NCBI GenBank assembly: GCA_034406715.1
Contig: CP137867.1
Coordinates: forward strand, 620,001 to 684,000
DNA length: 64,000 nt
Reading direction: 5' to 3'
From: Rhodotorula mucilaginosa
Lineage: Eukaryota; Basidiomycota; Microbotryomycetes; Sporidiobolales; Sporidiobolaceae
The notes under the pieces are model-generated. The model was not told where the DNA came from and made no database searches. It saw nothing but the letters and a program-made list of their open reading frames with translations. Shown piece after piece: positions 1 through 10,415 of the stretch (positions within the stretch are counted from its first letter, which is position 1; every line of letters starts with the position of its first letter). Both the position numbers and the translations under genes were made by a program.

Positions 1-2837
1 GACGGCTTCATGCGCGCCGAGCTCGAGACTCGCTTACTGCATCTGCAACCGAGTGAGCTCCTCGTCCAACAAGACCTGAGCAGCAAGACTACGGCGATCG
101 TCAAGTACCTGGCTGGGCACGCTGCGTACGTAACTCTCGCAGCCCTCGCCTTTCTTCGCGGAGAGCTTGGCTCACGTGTTGCGTCCTTCCAGTGCCGGGG
201 TGCCCGACTTTGAGACGCGCATCGAGACGATCAAGAAGCGCCCGTCGCTGTCGAAGGCGTCGACCATCGTCAGCAACTTTTACACCGCGAAACGCCGCGC
301 AAAGGCGGCCCAGCGTGCTGCTCAGGATCAAGCAAGCGAGATCGTCCTCACCTCTTCTGACGACGAGGAAGAAGAAAAGACAAGTCCTCCGCGCCGCAAT
401 GGTACGCGGTCTCTGCGCTCGTTCCGATCGCGGCCCGACCCTGAACGAGGCTTCCTTCCCCCCATAGGAACCGATCCGCTCGACCTGCCCAAGCTCGTGC
501 TTGTCGCCCTCGCTTCGCTCATCAAGCATCTCGAGCCGTTCGGCCTCGACCGAGTCTTCCGCCACCAGTCCGCCTTCGTCCCGTTCGCCTCCCGCGCCGC
601 AATGACGCTCAACGGGAACACCGTCTCGAACCTCGAACTCTTGAACAACAATACCGACTTCAAAGAGAACGGGAGTCTCGTGTCGATTCTGGACCGGTGC
701 AAGACGGCCATGGGAAAGCGTCAGCTGCGACGATGGGTGACGAAACCGCTTCTTTCGAAAGAGTGAGCATTGGGCTCAACAGCGTACGACGCGATCGCGG
801 CTAATTTACCTCCACTGCGCAGACTCGTCGAGGAACGCTTGCAAGCCGTCTCTGAGGTACACCGCAACTCGGCCTCGTTGACGCTCTCGCGGATTCGAGA
901 CCTCCTACGCCATTTGCCAGACCTCGAACGCGGCCTCTCTCGCATCCACTTCGGACGCGCGACGCCGAGCGAACTGTACCGCGTCCTCGAAGCTTTCCAG
1001 CGTGTCGGGCGCGTCTTCGAGGAGGTCGACTCGCCCGATGAGGACCAGCAGGCCGAGCTCGGAGCGGGTTCCTTGCGCCAATCGGCCGGTGGATCCCTTC
1101 ACAGCAGTCTGCTGCTCGGGATCGTGAAGCAATTGCCGAGAGTCAGACCGATCGCGGAGAGCCTCTTGGCTCAGATCGACGTCAAGCGGGCGAGGGACAA
1201 CAACAAGGAGCATCTGCAGACGGATGTTTCCAAGTATCCCGAGCTGGAGGTGCGTCCTGCCCACTCTTCTCAGGTACTGCAGACCTACGAGTTGACAAAG
1301 GTGAGGTTTTCAGGCAGCAAAAGAGGGGCTGGCGAAAGCGCAGGCCGGTATGCAAGACGAGCTCGTAGCCGCGCGCAAAGTGCTCCGCAAACCCGCCCTC
1401 CAGTTCACAAAGGTCGCGCTCGAGGAGTACCTGTACGTCTCGGTCTGCACTGGATCCACAAACAAGTACTGACGCTCGACAAACAGCCTCGAGGTCAAGA
1501 TCGCCGAAGCGAAGAATATCGTGCCTGGCGATTGGATCAAGATCAACAGCACGAAGCAAGCGTACCGGTACCGATCGCCTGCGCTTCAGAAGCGTCTCGA
1601 GGTCCTCGAGCAGTGGCAAGAACGGGTTCAGGCTGGCAAGTCTGAGACGCGTGCGCTGCGCCTCGCACCCGTTTGCTGACCTCGCGGTTCTCTCCCACAG
1701 CCGCCGATGCCGCTTTCCAAACCTTCCTCCAGTAAGTGCGGTCGATGTCGAACGTGTATATTCGTATGCCGGAGCTGACGAGCGTGGGTATCCTTTCAGA
1801 GAAGTCTCGTCGCACTACGAACAGTTCCGGACCGCCATCAGTGCACTCGCGACAGCGGATTGCGTCTTCAGCCTCGCGCAAGTAGCGCTCACCAACAACT
1901 GGGCCCGACCCGAAATTGCGGACAAAGTCGGAGTCGTCGATATCGTTGACGCTCGCCATCCGATCATCGAGGAGATCTCGCCGCAGCCTTTCGTGCCAAA
2001 CACGATCCGATTCGGAGGAGAATATCGAAAGCAGATGGTTCTGACCGGTCTCAACATGGGCGGTAAGCTTCGACGTTTCTTGTCGCTGCTTCCAGACTCA
2101 CCCCTTCTGACCGCGTGTGCTTTGCAGGCAAATCGAGCTTGTCGCGGAGTGTAGCCTTGATCGCGGTCCTGGCTCAGATCGGCTCTTACGTCCCAGCAAC
2201 CCAATGCCGCATCTCGCTTTTCGACTCGATCTTTACCCGTATGGGCGCGGCTGACGATGTCGCCCGCGGTCGTTCGACGTTCATGGTCGAGCTCAGCGAG
2301 ACGTCCGAGATTCTACGGCTCGCGACCGCTCGGTCGCTCATCATTCTCGACGAGTTGGGTCGCGGCACGTCGACGAACGACGGTCAAGCGATCGCCGCCG
2401 CCGTCCTCGAGCACCTCGTCGCGAAGGAATCGACCTGCATCTTCGTGACGCATTATCCGGCGCTCGCCCTCGTGGCCAAGAGGTACCCCGACAGCGTGTC
2501 GGTCAATCATATGGCTTGCCTCGAAACGCCGCGCGAAGACGGACACGCCGACGTCACCTTTCTCTATCGACTGGCGGACGGACTCGCGAGTGCGTCGCAC
2601 GGCCTCAACGTCGCCCGCCTCGCCGAGTTGCCCGATCGCATCATCGAAGTCGCCCGCGTCAAGGGGCAGGAGCTCCGCCGCGCGACCGAGGAACGTACGC
2701 GGCAGCGGCAAGTGTCCCGACTCGCAGAGATCCTGAAGAGGACGGCGCTGCTGTCTGCTGCCAAGGAGGGGCGCGGAGGTTCACAGGAGGACAAGGAACG
2801 CTTGTTGGACCTCTGCGAAGCAGCTCTCGCGCGCTGA
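1..2837 (+). CDS. MSH3: DNA mismatch repair protein MSH3 (5' end outside window)
   Basis: MutS-family ATPase; with MSH2 it forms MutS-beta, which binds insertion/deletion loops in nuclear DNA. The window opens inside the core: the ELETRLLHLQPSELLV stretch (from about base 16) is typical of the MSH3 connector. It is followed by lever/clamp helices and, from about 1990, the ATPase domain. Seen there are the Walker A region, the Walker B stretch LIILDELGRGTSTNDG (about 2338-2385), the FVTHYPAL switch and the GLNVARLAELP motif that fits MSH3 better than MSH6. At least seven introns are needed; one splits the Walker A loop (donor near 2062, acceptor near 2128). The loop reads GLNMGGKSS, where MutS proteins nearly always have Pro after the first Gly. 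Stop at 2835-2837. It converges on COQ2 with only 45 bp between stop codons. Identification is secure; intron edges upstream of 1800 are approximate. Confidence 0.93.
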
Positions 2838-2882
2838 AATTCCGAAACGGTTGATGCTTGATCTTACAGTACTATAGATATG

Positions 2883-4501
2883 CTATGAGAGTGCCGCCAT
2901 CTTGATCGCATAGTCGAGAGCCAATCCGCTCCAGACAATAGCTCCGAGGTCGCGGTTGCTCTTGAACATTTCCCAGCAATTCTCGCGACTCTCCATGTCG
3001 GCGTTGCGGAGTTGCCAGGCGAGGTGCGCGGCGGCGCCACCGACCGAGAGGGCGTAGAAGGCCGGACCTTGCGCGTTCAGGTAGCCGGAGAGGGCGAGGA
3101 GGGAGACGAACGAGACGGAAAAGCCTGTCAGGACGGGCCGGGACTGTTCGGCAAAGAGGAGAGCGGTCGACTTGACGCCGGCGTCGACGTCGTCCTTCTT
3201 GTCCTGTGCAAATTGCGCCCATCCCGCGCGTGGCTGTCAGTCTACAGCTGAACTTGGGACAATTCGGAAGTCTTCCCCCCCCCTCGTACCTGATGAGCGT
3301 AAATCGTGTCGTACACGATCGTCCACGCCACACTGCCCGCGTAGAGTGGCAGCGCCACTTTCCAGTCTGTCGCTCCGAGCACGGCTGATGATCCGAGAAG
3401 AGCACCCCAGTTGAAAGCCAACCCTGCAGCCAAGTCGGAAGTGTCAGTCAGTCACGGCTTGACTCGGGGTTCAGGGCTCTCCGTTTCCCAGCTTACCAAG
3501 AACAAATTGAGGCCAATAGGTGATGCGCTTCATGAGCGGATAAAGGACGACGAGCGAGAGGGAAGAAGCACCGAGAGCGATGCTGACGGAGGGACGGAGC
3601 CCAGGGACGACGAGCGGGCGAGTCAGTCTCTATGACAGGAACGGTGTATCGGCAACGCAGGTCTCGTCACGGCCGGCGCACCTGTACCAGTTCAGCTGCG
3701 TCAAGACTGCGAGGCCGACGCCGAGTTGGCCTCCGAGGAACGTCAAAGCCTGGAGCGGCTTGATCTCTCCCGACGCTAGCGGTCTCAACTTGGTTCGGTC
3801 TGTCCACAGGATTGCGTATGCAGAAAATCAGCGTCTCTCCCGTCTCGCGACTTTTTTTCCAAGCGAGCGGCGGGGCGCGCCAGGTCAGGGCAACCAAACT
3901 CACCGACTTTCTTGTCAATGTCGCGGTCCCACAAGTCGTTGATCGTACAGCCGGCACCTCGCATCACGATCGCGCCAGTCCCGAACAAGGCGAGGTTCCA
4001 CGCCCAACTCGTCACCGGCAACGCGGACGAATACGCCGCCATCGTGATTCCCCAAGCTGGCCTCGCGCAGGAAGGAAATCAGCGGCGTACGGATGGAGGG
4101 AGGGACGGAATGTAGCGCTCACCGCATGGCCAGTACAAGAGCCAAGTCCCGATCGGTTTGTCCATCCTCGCGAGGCTCAAGTAAGGGTGCGTCCACCGTA
4201 GACTCTTGGGGAGCTTCTCTGCCCACTTCGGGATCGGGAAACTCGGCGTCGCAGCAGTCGGTGCCGCCGTTGCCACTGCATTGGTCGATTGAGTCGGTTC
4301 ATGTGCTCTCGGCGACTCGGTAGCCAGTCTGGACGACGACGACGACGAGAAGGGAGCAAGCCGAGTTCGAGTGCGAGTTGGAGCGGTGAAGTAGCGAGGA
4401 CCACTCAAGGAAGGCGACCAGGTCGAAGGAGCGGCGCCTGCATACCTTAGCGAAGAGCCTGCATGCCTAATCGGCGCCCTCAACCCAAGGCGAGGCAGCA
4501 T
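2883..4501 (-). CDS. COQ2: 4-hydroxybenzoate polyprenyltransferase, mitochondrial (COQ2)
   Basis: UbiA-family prenyltransferase of the mitochondrial inner membrane; it attaches the polyprenyl tail to 4-hydroxybenzoate in ubiquinone synthesis. Residues in order: an Arg/Ser-rich presequence, [15 protein letters not shown] (before the first intron, donor near 4125), the first Asp-rich site in [20 protein letters not shown] (about 3905-3970), [18 protein letters not shown] (about 3770-3800), and the second site [21 protein letters not shown] split by an intron near 3200-3290. The last exon ends ..[11 protein letters not shown] with stop at 2883-2885. About five introns. The start at 4501 gives a clean mitochondrial presequence ([15 protein letters not shown]); an in-frame ATG at 4594 would add 31 residues and cannot be excluded. 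Tail-to-tail with MSH3; SPC24 lies upstream on the same strand. Confidence 0.92.
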
Positions 4502-4849
4502 TCCGAGTGTGCACAGCTGGCAGGAAGCGATCACTGCGGCGGCGGCACGCACTTTACGCAGCGACCAACTCTGTGTCAAAGTGTACAGGGTCATTGTCAC
4601 GCTCAGCGTAGCATAAATTCCACGAGTCTTGCAAGTGTTTCAGCCCGATCCACGCCTTTCCTGCGAGTGAACAACTCATGACAGCCCGCCCACAGGAGTG
4701 TGCACGTGAAAGCGCAGAGGGGCACGACAAAAGTGTACAGACGACAAGGGAGAAGAGCGGATACGGGTCTACAACATTGACAAAAGTCCATACAGGCGAG
4801 GAAGACGACTCGAGCCACAAAGGGCGATAGGACGAAGGATTCACGGCGC

Positions 4850-5727
4850 TCATCGGCCTGCGAGGTCCCATAGCTTCTCGCTCCACTTGTAGTCGGACAT
4901 GGAATCGTCGACCTGGACTGTCCGCGCGTCCCGACTATTTTGTGAGCCTGTTGAAACGGGTCGTCAGCATCCAGAGTTGCGGTCGCCGGCCGGAACGCGA
5001 GGGTACCGAAAGAAAGAACTCACGGACGACAATCTTGGAGATGGTTCCGTCCGCCTCCTCGACGGGCAGGAAGCCCATATCCCGATACAGTTTGATGCGC
5101 AGACTGGGTTGTACGGGAGGAAAAAAGAGGAGAGATACACGTCAGGACTGTTGCGGAAACACCCTCGAGGAAGGAAAGAAGGACTGACATCTCGCTGTCG
5201 AGTTCGAGCGCGTCGACCGCCTCGGCCTCCTCGTCCTTGAGTTCCTGCTGCAACCGTTCGAGTTCCCCCTGGAGGCGGTAGACTTGCTGCTCGAGTTCCG
5301 AGTTGGCCTTCATGGTCGCGAGGCGGGCTTGTCGCATGCCCGTCATCTTGGCCTCGTGCGCCTGCGTGGTGGGGTGCGCTGACGATCGCTGCGACGCAAG
5401 TTCGGCCTGCTTGTGGTCTCGTGCGATGGCTGTGAGTTCGGGCGTATGATCGAATGTCAGTGAGGCGAGGTCTGCAGCAGTTCCGGTCTTAACAAGGAGA
5501 AAGCGGATCTTGCACTCACCTCGGAGGTCGTCCCGGGCATGGTCCACGCGTTCCTTTGCCCTGAGGCGGAAGTCCTTGAGGCGTTGTTCGGCGTACATGA
5601 CCTTTTCGACGTCGTTCAGGTTGCCGTCGTCTGTCGGGTCGACGGGGAAGATGGCCGGGACGCCCGTCAAGAGCGACAGGAACTGCTCGTCAAACTCTTG
5701 CTCGGTCGGGATCTCGAAGGTCGACAT
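4850..5727 (-). CDS. SPC24: Kinetochore protein Spc24 (NDC80 complex)
   Basis: Subunit of the NDC80 complex that links outer kinetochore to inner kinetochore. The protein starts MSTFEIPTEQEFDEQF, followed by a long heptad-rich coiled coil (about 5480-5190; ELEQQVYRLQGELERLQQEL). It ends in the small globular domain: the exon at about 5110-5030 gives LRIKLYRDMGFLPVEEADG, close to the LRLKLYRxLG motif of Spc24 C-termini. The last short exon gives VQVDDSMSDYKWSEKLWDL with stop at 4850-4852. Four exons with introns near 5520-5440, 5190-5110 and 5030-4935. The length of about 200 residues is normal for Spc24. The upstream region shared with the ERI1-like gene carries a GACGCGTC box at 5914. Short, fast-evolving family, hence not full confidence. 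Confidence 0.8.
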
Positions 5728-6073
5728 CTTGGGGGCGGTGGCTGTAGGCTGCAGTTGTAAGGCCCCGTGTACTCGTCAGCTGCGTGGTGCCACGCCTGTA
5801 CACAAGGAGAGGGGAACGATCGCTGAACATGCGCGTCCCTCTCGCGGTCACAGGCGGTTGCGGGCAGCTGGACCGGCGCAGGCGTACCTTGTATGATATC
5901 CTTGAGCTCACTCGACGCGTCCTTGGATCGCTCTCCGAGTGTGAGCGTGTGGTCAAAGGGCAACCTGAGTGCACCGCTTCTCTCCTTCCGACCACCAACA
6001 ACACATCGACGCTGACTCGAGCTGCAGAGACAGCCAGTAGCACGACTAGACTAAGAAGAAGGGAATCGTCACC
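5728..6073. promoter_or_regulatory. Divergent promoter SPC24 / ERI1-like, with MluI cell-cycle box
   Basis: 346 bp between the two start codons. It contains the palindrome GACGCGTC at 5914-5921 (core ACGCGT 5915-5920), 187 bp from the SPC24 ATG and 153 bp from the ERI1-like ATG. ACGCGT is the binding core of fungal MBF (Mbp1/Swi6-type) factors at G1/S. No coding exon was recognised here. The assignment to SPC24 rather than ERI1 is inference from the same box at other genome-maintenance genes in the window. Confidence 0.5.
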
Positions 6074-7763
6074 ATGCCGTCGACGGTGACCGACTTGCGC
6101 GCTGCCCTCGCCGCCCTCTCGCTCGACTCGCGCGGGAACAAGGACACGCTCAAGAAGCGACTCTTGCGCGCAAGCAAGAAGTCTCCCTCCCCACCCTCGC
6201 AAGCAGGCCACCTACCCGAGACAACGAAGCGACGACGACGACGACGGCCGCACGACCAGCAGTTTGATTCGTTCCTCGTCTTTGACGTCGAGGCCACCTG
6301 CGAAAGGATAGACGAACCGTGGGGGAAATTCGCATTCGCGTGCGTAGAACCCTTGCCCGTCCTGGGACCCCCGTGTGCAATGTTCCCTGAACCCCGCTCG
6401 ACTCGACAGCTACCCGAACGAGATCATCGAGTGGCCCGTCGTTCTCCTGCAATGGCAGAGATCAACAGTCGGAAGCCAATACGACCAAGACGACGACGAC
6501 GACGACCATGACGAGTCCGAGGAAGAAGACCAAGACAGCTGGCATCTTGTCCAGGTCGACGAGTTCCACTCGTTCGTCAAGCCGACGTGGGCGAACCGGC
6601 TCTCTTCCTTCTGCACAGAACTAACCGGCATCACTCAGGTGAGTGGACATCTCTCTTTCAGGGCAAACGTATACCGGGCTGAACCTCTGCTGGACCGAAC
6701 TGCAGGCAGATCTCGAGACTGCACCCACCTTTTCCGGCCTGTGCGACCAGTTTCACCGCGACTTTATCCAACGACACGGACTCTTCACTCCCGACAATCG
6801 CACAGTCTGGGTAACCGACGGTCCCTGGGGTGAGTTCTCGCGCGCGCGCGGCACCAAAAGGTGGAATCGTTCCGGACCTATTACTGACCAACCCGAGTAT
6901 TATGGCGCGGCAGACCTGCGCGACTTTGTCGCCAAGACGTGCTACCTCTCGAGCACGCCTCGACCCGCCTGGCTCGCGGGCGAGATTATCGACCTGCGCC
7001 TGTTGACCAGTCTCTTCTTTGCGACCGTCAAGAAGGAGAAGAAGAAGGCGCTCGCGAGGACGCCATCGCCGTCGCTCCCCTCTGGAGCTGCAGAGCCGAC
7101 GGCAGCGGCGGCGGCGGCACCAGTCGGTCTTGGACCGCCGACGGAGAATGCACAAGACGAGGACGACGACGACCAAGCAATCCTACCACCGCCAATCCCG
7201 CTCGCACCGGAAGACGTCTCCTCGCACGCGACCACCACCACGACCACCACTACCTACCTGCCCTCTCACCTCCTCACCGCCCCCGCAACCCTCTCGCTCC
7301 CATCCGTCCTCGCAGCGCTCTCCCTCCCCGCCTTCCAAGGCCGCCTCCACTCTGGCCTCGCCGACGCGCGCAACGCCTCGCGCATCTTGATCGACCTCGC
7401 CGCGCGCGGGATGAGCCTCGCTCCGAATCGACGCGTGCCGGAGAGTGGGCGGGGGAGGGAGAGGAGGTGGCCGTGGATGGAACCGGGGAGGCGGGCGCCT
7501 GAGAACCGAGTCGATCTTGGGACGGTGCAGCAGAGGTGGGAAGAGTATTTGAGGAAGGAGAAAGTCAAGGAGGGTCAGATTGCGGCACTCGCTGCTGCCG
7601 CAGGTCAGTGACGAGGGGGTGGTGTTGGGCGTTGACCGAAACGGAATGTTGTCGTGTAGATTATGCAAAGCCAGACTATTTCTCCACGCGCGCCGTTGCT
7701 CTAGAAAGCGAGCTCAAAGGACCTCTTCAAGGAATTGCATTTTGCGTTGCACGTTGCTCGTGA
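6074..7763 (+). CDS. ERI1-like 3'-5' exoribonuclease (SAP + DEDDh exonuclease)
   Basis: The N-terminus (VTDLRAALAALSLDSRGNKDTLKKRL) reads as a SAP-type DNA/RNA-binding helix pair. A basic linker follows, then a DEDDh exonuclease domain of the ERI1/3'hExo type: Exo I LVFDVEATC (near 6276), EIIEWPVVLLQW, the SFVKP..LTGIT segment, Exo II WVTDGPWDLRDFVAKTC (split by an intron at about 6831-6920) and Exo III SGLADARNASRILIDLAARG with the catalytic Asp and His-type context. These enzymes trim histone mRNA ends, 5.8S rRNA or small RNAs. Introns lie near 6340-6410, 6640-6705 and 6831-6921. Odd: a run of acidic residues (about 6480-6540) is inserted early in the nuclease domain, and there is a roughly 80-residue low-complexity loop at 7040-7270. 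The 3' end is uncertain: reading through stops at 7612, while splicing at GTCAGT (about 7604) gives a tail ending at 7763. Confidence 0.82.
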
Positions 7764-7911
7764 AAACATGAGAACCTCAAAAAGCCACATCATACATAGC
7801 CGGACGGCGCCCATGATATGGCTTGGCTCGCTCGTGGGCGTCCAGCGCCCCCTCCCCACCCGCTCAACTCTTGTCCCTACGCCCATGAAAACTCAAAGAC
7901 TGTCGACTAGC

Positions 7912-9021
7912 CTAGAACCCCTTGGCGTGGTTGCCCTTCTCGTAGAACGCCTCGAGGCGCGCAATGATCTCGCCGAGGGCCGAGTTCCACTTGGACAGTT
8001 CCTCGTCGACGGGGGCCGTCGGCGGACCGAGCTTGCCGTAAAAGTCTTTGCGGTACGGGCAGGCCTTCATCGCGAGCTGTGGGCGACACGGCGTCGAGGA
8101 ATCCTCATCCGTTTATCAGCACGGGCGATCCGTTGACAAAAGGAAGCGGGCGGGAACTTACGGCAAAGATGGGCTTGACGACGAACGAGTGGTACTTTTT
8201 CAGAGTTTCCTCGTACGACTTGGAGAACGAAACCGACAGCTCCTCGGTCTTGTCGGCCTGCGACCGCGCGAGGGCGACCTGGGTGAACTTGAGCCCGCTG
8301 TCGAAGGAGGGGCATCCGCCGAACGCCCGTCAGTATGATTCGAATACGAGCGGTTGTTTGAGATGCTTGGGGAGTTTGCGAAGCAGCCAAAAAGAGACTA
8401 GACCACGCACCGGAGGAGCCAGAGGAGACCTTCTGTCGCGGTGCGCTTCTTCTCTCCCTTTTCGTTCTCGACGAGCTGCTCGAGAGTCGCGGACTGCGCT
8501 GGCGCGGCCTCGTACCGGGTGCGAATTTTCTGCGCGATATTTTGGGGCATGATCCACAAGGCGAGAGAGCAAGCGCGTGCAGACGGAGGCGGAAATCGAT
8601 GTGGGGGGGAGGTTCGTGTGCGAGCGACATGCAGTCAGCCTCAAGACTTCCGATTGAAGGAGGGACTGCACGCACCGTGACGTTGCCCTTCATGTCGTTC
8701 TGCACGACAGCAAAGGACGGGTTTCCGAGCAAGTCTGCCGTCGTCGAAAAGCCGGTCACGAAGGGAGAGAGGCCGTCAGCGGCGGATCAGGCGGGGACCG
8801 GATTGGCAGGAGCGATCGACGAGCTCACCAAACATCTTGATGAGCCCCTCTGTGGCCTCGAGGAACTGGAGCGTGTCGACGCCGTTGTCCTGGACGGGCA
8901 CGTCGACAAACGACTGTTGGCGGGGGGGCTGTCAGTCAGGCCACGAGCGGGGCCTGGGGGGGGGGGGGGGGGGTGTTAGGGGAGCGCGCACCTTGTTGAC
9001 AGTCTCAAAGTAGGTCGTCAT
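7912..9021 (-). CDS. Glycolipid transfer protein (GLTP / HET-C2 type)
   Basis: Cytosolic single-domain protein that moves glycosphingolipids between membranes; fungal members include HET-C2. It starts MTTYFETVNK, then SFVDVPVQDNGVDTLQFLEA and TEGLIKMF, followed by the core SFAVVQNDMKGNV (the GLTP D-x-x-x-N sugar-head signature, about 8680-8720). Next are LLWLLRGLKFTQVALARSQ (about 8270-8420) and SYEETLKKYHSFVVKPIFALAMKACPYR-type helices. It ends LEAFYEKGNHAKGF with stop at 7912-7914. Five or six exons. The first intron contains an 18-base C run on the coding strand (8956-8973 on the + strand) followed directly by AG. Divergent from QCR9. Confidence 0.9.
8956..8973. repeat. G18 homopolymer inside GLTP intron 1
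   Basis: Eighteen consecutive G on the + strand, which is C18 on the GLTP coding strand. It lies between the donor after VNK (about 8991) and the likely acceptor (about 8920). An AG follows the C run directly on the coding strand. Such a tract is prone to length change and could form a quadruplex (G strand) or i-motif (C strand). Confidence 0.9.
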
Positions 9022-9357
9022 GGCTGCGCGTGTAGAGTCCTCGGCTGTGAGAGCGGAGTGTAGCACGTACGCGTGTTCGCTTCTTTCGACGCGTCTCTCA
9101 CGCGGAACCAACTCGAAAAGACAGGGGGCAAGTCAGCGGCAGGTCTTGCACCTTGCTCTCTCTGCACTCTGAGCGAGGAGCGTGTCGGCAGCTTGGAAAA
9201 GTCGAGGAGTAACTCCAAAGTGATTTGGGCATGCTGATAGGAGCCCGGGAGGGGAGGCTAAGTGTGAGGCTTGAAGGGCCGCGCTGATTCGCCCGCTCGT
9301 CGCCCTCGTCGGTTCGTTCGCTCGCCGTCGTCTGATCCTCGTCCCGCAAAGCCAACG
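9022..9357. promoter_or_regulatory. Divergent promoter GLTP / QCR9
   Basis: 336 bp between the start codons. It holds two ACGCGT cores: TACGCGTG (core 9069-9074) and the full GACGCGTC (9088-9095). No coding signal seen. Whether these boxes act on either gene is unknown; neither is an obvious S-phase gene. Confidence 0.4.
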
Positions 9358-10020
9358 ATGCCTGTGAGCTCACCCGCGAGAGCCTGTCGATAGCCAAGCC
9401 GGGTCAGGCCCCGAGACTGACCGCGCCCGCTTCCCGAGTGAACAGATCGCAACTTCGGTCGCCAACCTCTTTGCCCGCAACTCGGTCTTTGTCGGCACAA
9501 TCTTCTTCGGTGAGGCCCACTGTCGAACCCACTTATACAGGGAGAGACTAGAAACTGATCCCCGCTTTCGAACCCGCCTCCTGCCCCGCCTGAACATGAC
9601 ACCGACGCCTGCTCGCCAACCCGATCATCACCCTGCTTGCCTTCGTGCTGCGGCACTGTGCCAGGCGCCTTTGCGTTCGGAATCACCTACGACAAGGTCA
9701 CCTCGGCGTGGTGGGACTCGCACAACCGGGGAAAGCAGTGGGCAGAGTGAGTCCTCTCGCGCTCCCTCCTCCTCCCCAGCCAGACGAATCCGATTCGCCC
9801 GGCTACACGAGGTCTCTCGTTTCAAAGCTCGGATGAAGAGCGAGCTCGGAGAAAGCACCCCATCCAAGTCTTCAGGAGGGCGCGCCAGCGAGAGGCACGC
9901 CCGACAGTCGGAACCGCCACTTCAAACATCGCCATGCCGCAGACCAGTCCACAAAACGTACTGACAACGCCCGTAATCCAACCACACAGCATCCGCAGCA
10001 AGTACCTCCAGGACGAGTAA
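9358..10020 (+). CDS. QCR9: Cytochrome bc1 complex subunit 9 (QCR9)
   Basis: A 60-residue protein recovered only by joining four small exons: 9358-9363, 9446-9509, 9665-9746 and 9990-10020. All introns are GT-AG. The product reads MPIATSVANLFARNSVFVG, then a single membrane helix (TIFFGAFAFGITYD), then SAWWDSHNRGKQWADI and RSKYLQDE. This matches the subunit 9 family: F/L-x-R-N-S/A-V-F-V-G-T-I-F, with the W-x-x-H-N-x-G-K-x-W motif. It sits in the inner mitochondrial membrane near the Rieske protein of complex III. The first coding exon is only six bases (ATG CCT); I chose it because exon 2 has no ATG and the frame joins cleanly. A coding intron at or next to the start codon is, as I recall, also reported for budding yeast QCR9. 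Confidence 0.88.
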
Positions 10021-10415
10021 ACCTAGACTGCAGGGCTTTTGCAATGGGGATGTGATGCCAACCGACGGGATCGAACGGGGAGGTCCGCCGGGTGTAGACA
10101 CGGAGGCGGCGAGCGCGCAATCTTTCACATAGGAGCTGCCGAGAGACTGTCACGTGTGGTTACCGAACGATCAGGAACGCTGCATGCGTCGGCACGAAAG
10201 ACCAGGAAACGCTCTTGCAATTGTCGCTGGTCTGGTCTCTTTTCCGTCTCCGGAATGCTCGCCCAGGCGACTTAGTCAATACAGTCGCGCGTGGAGATGA
10301 CTCTCTAGATCCCTGATGCGATATAGTTCAGGGCGCCTGCGTATTCTCGGCCGGTTGGAAGACCTCCACTTCCTGTCGAGTTGCTTCTCGCTTCTCACTC
10401 GGACCGCAGCTTAAG
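10021..10415. other. Intergenic, QCR9 3' end to carrier gene
   Basis: 395 bp between two co-directional genes. It would hold the QCR9 terminator and the carrier promoter. No recognisable motif, repeat or conserved ORF seen. Confidence 0.5.
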
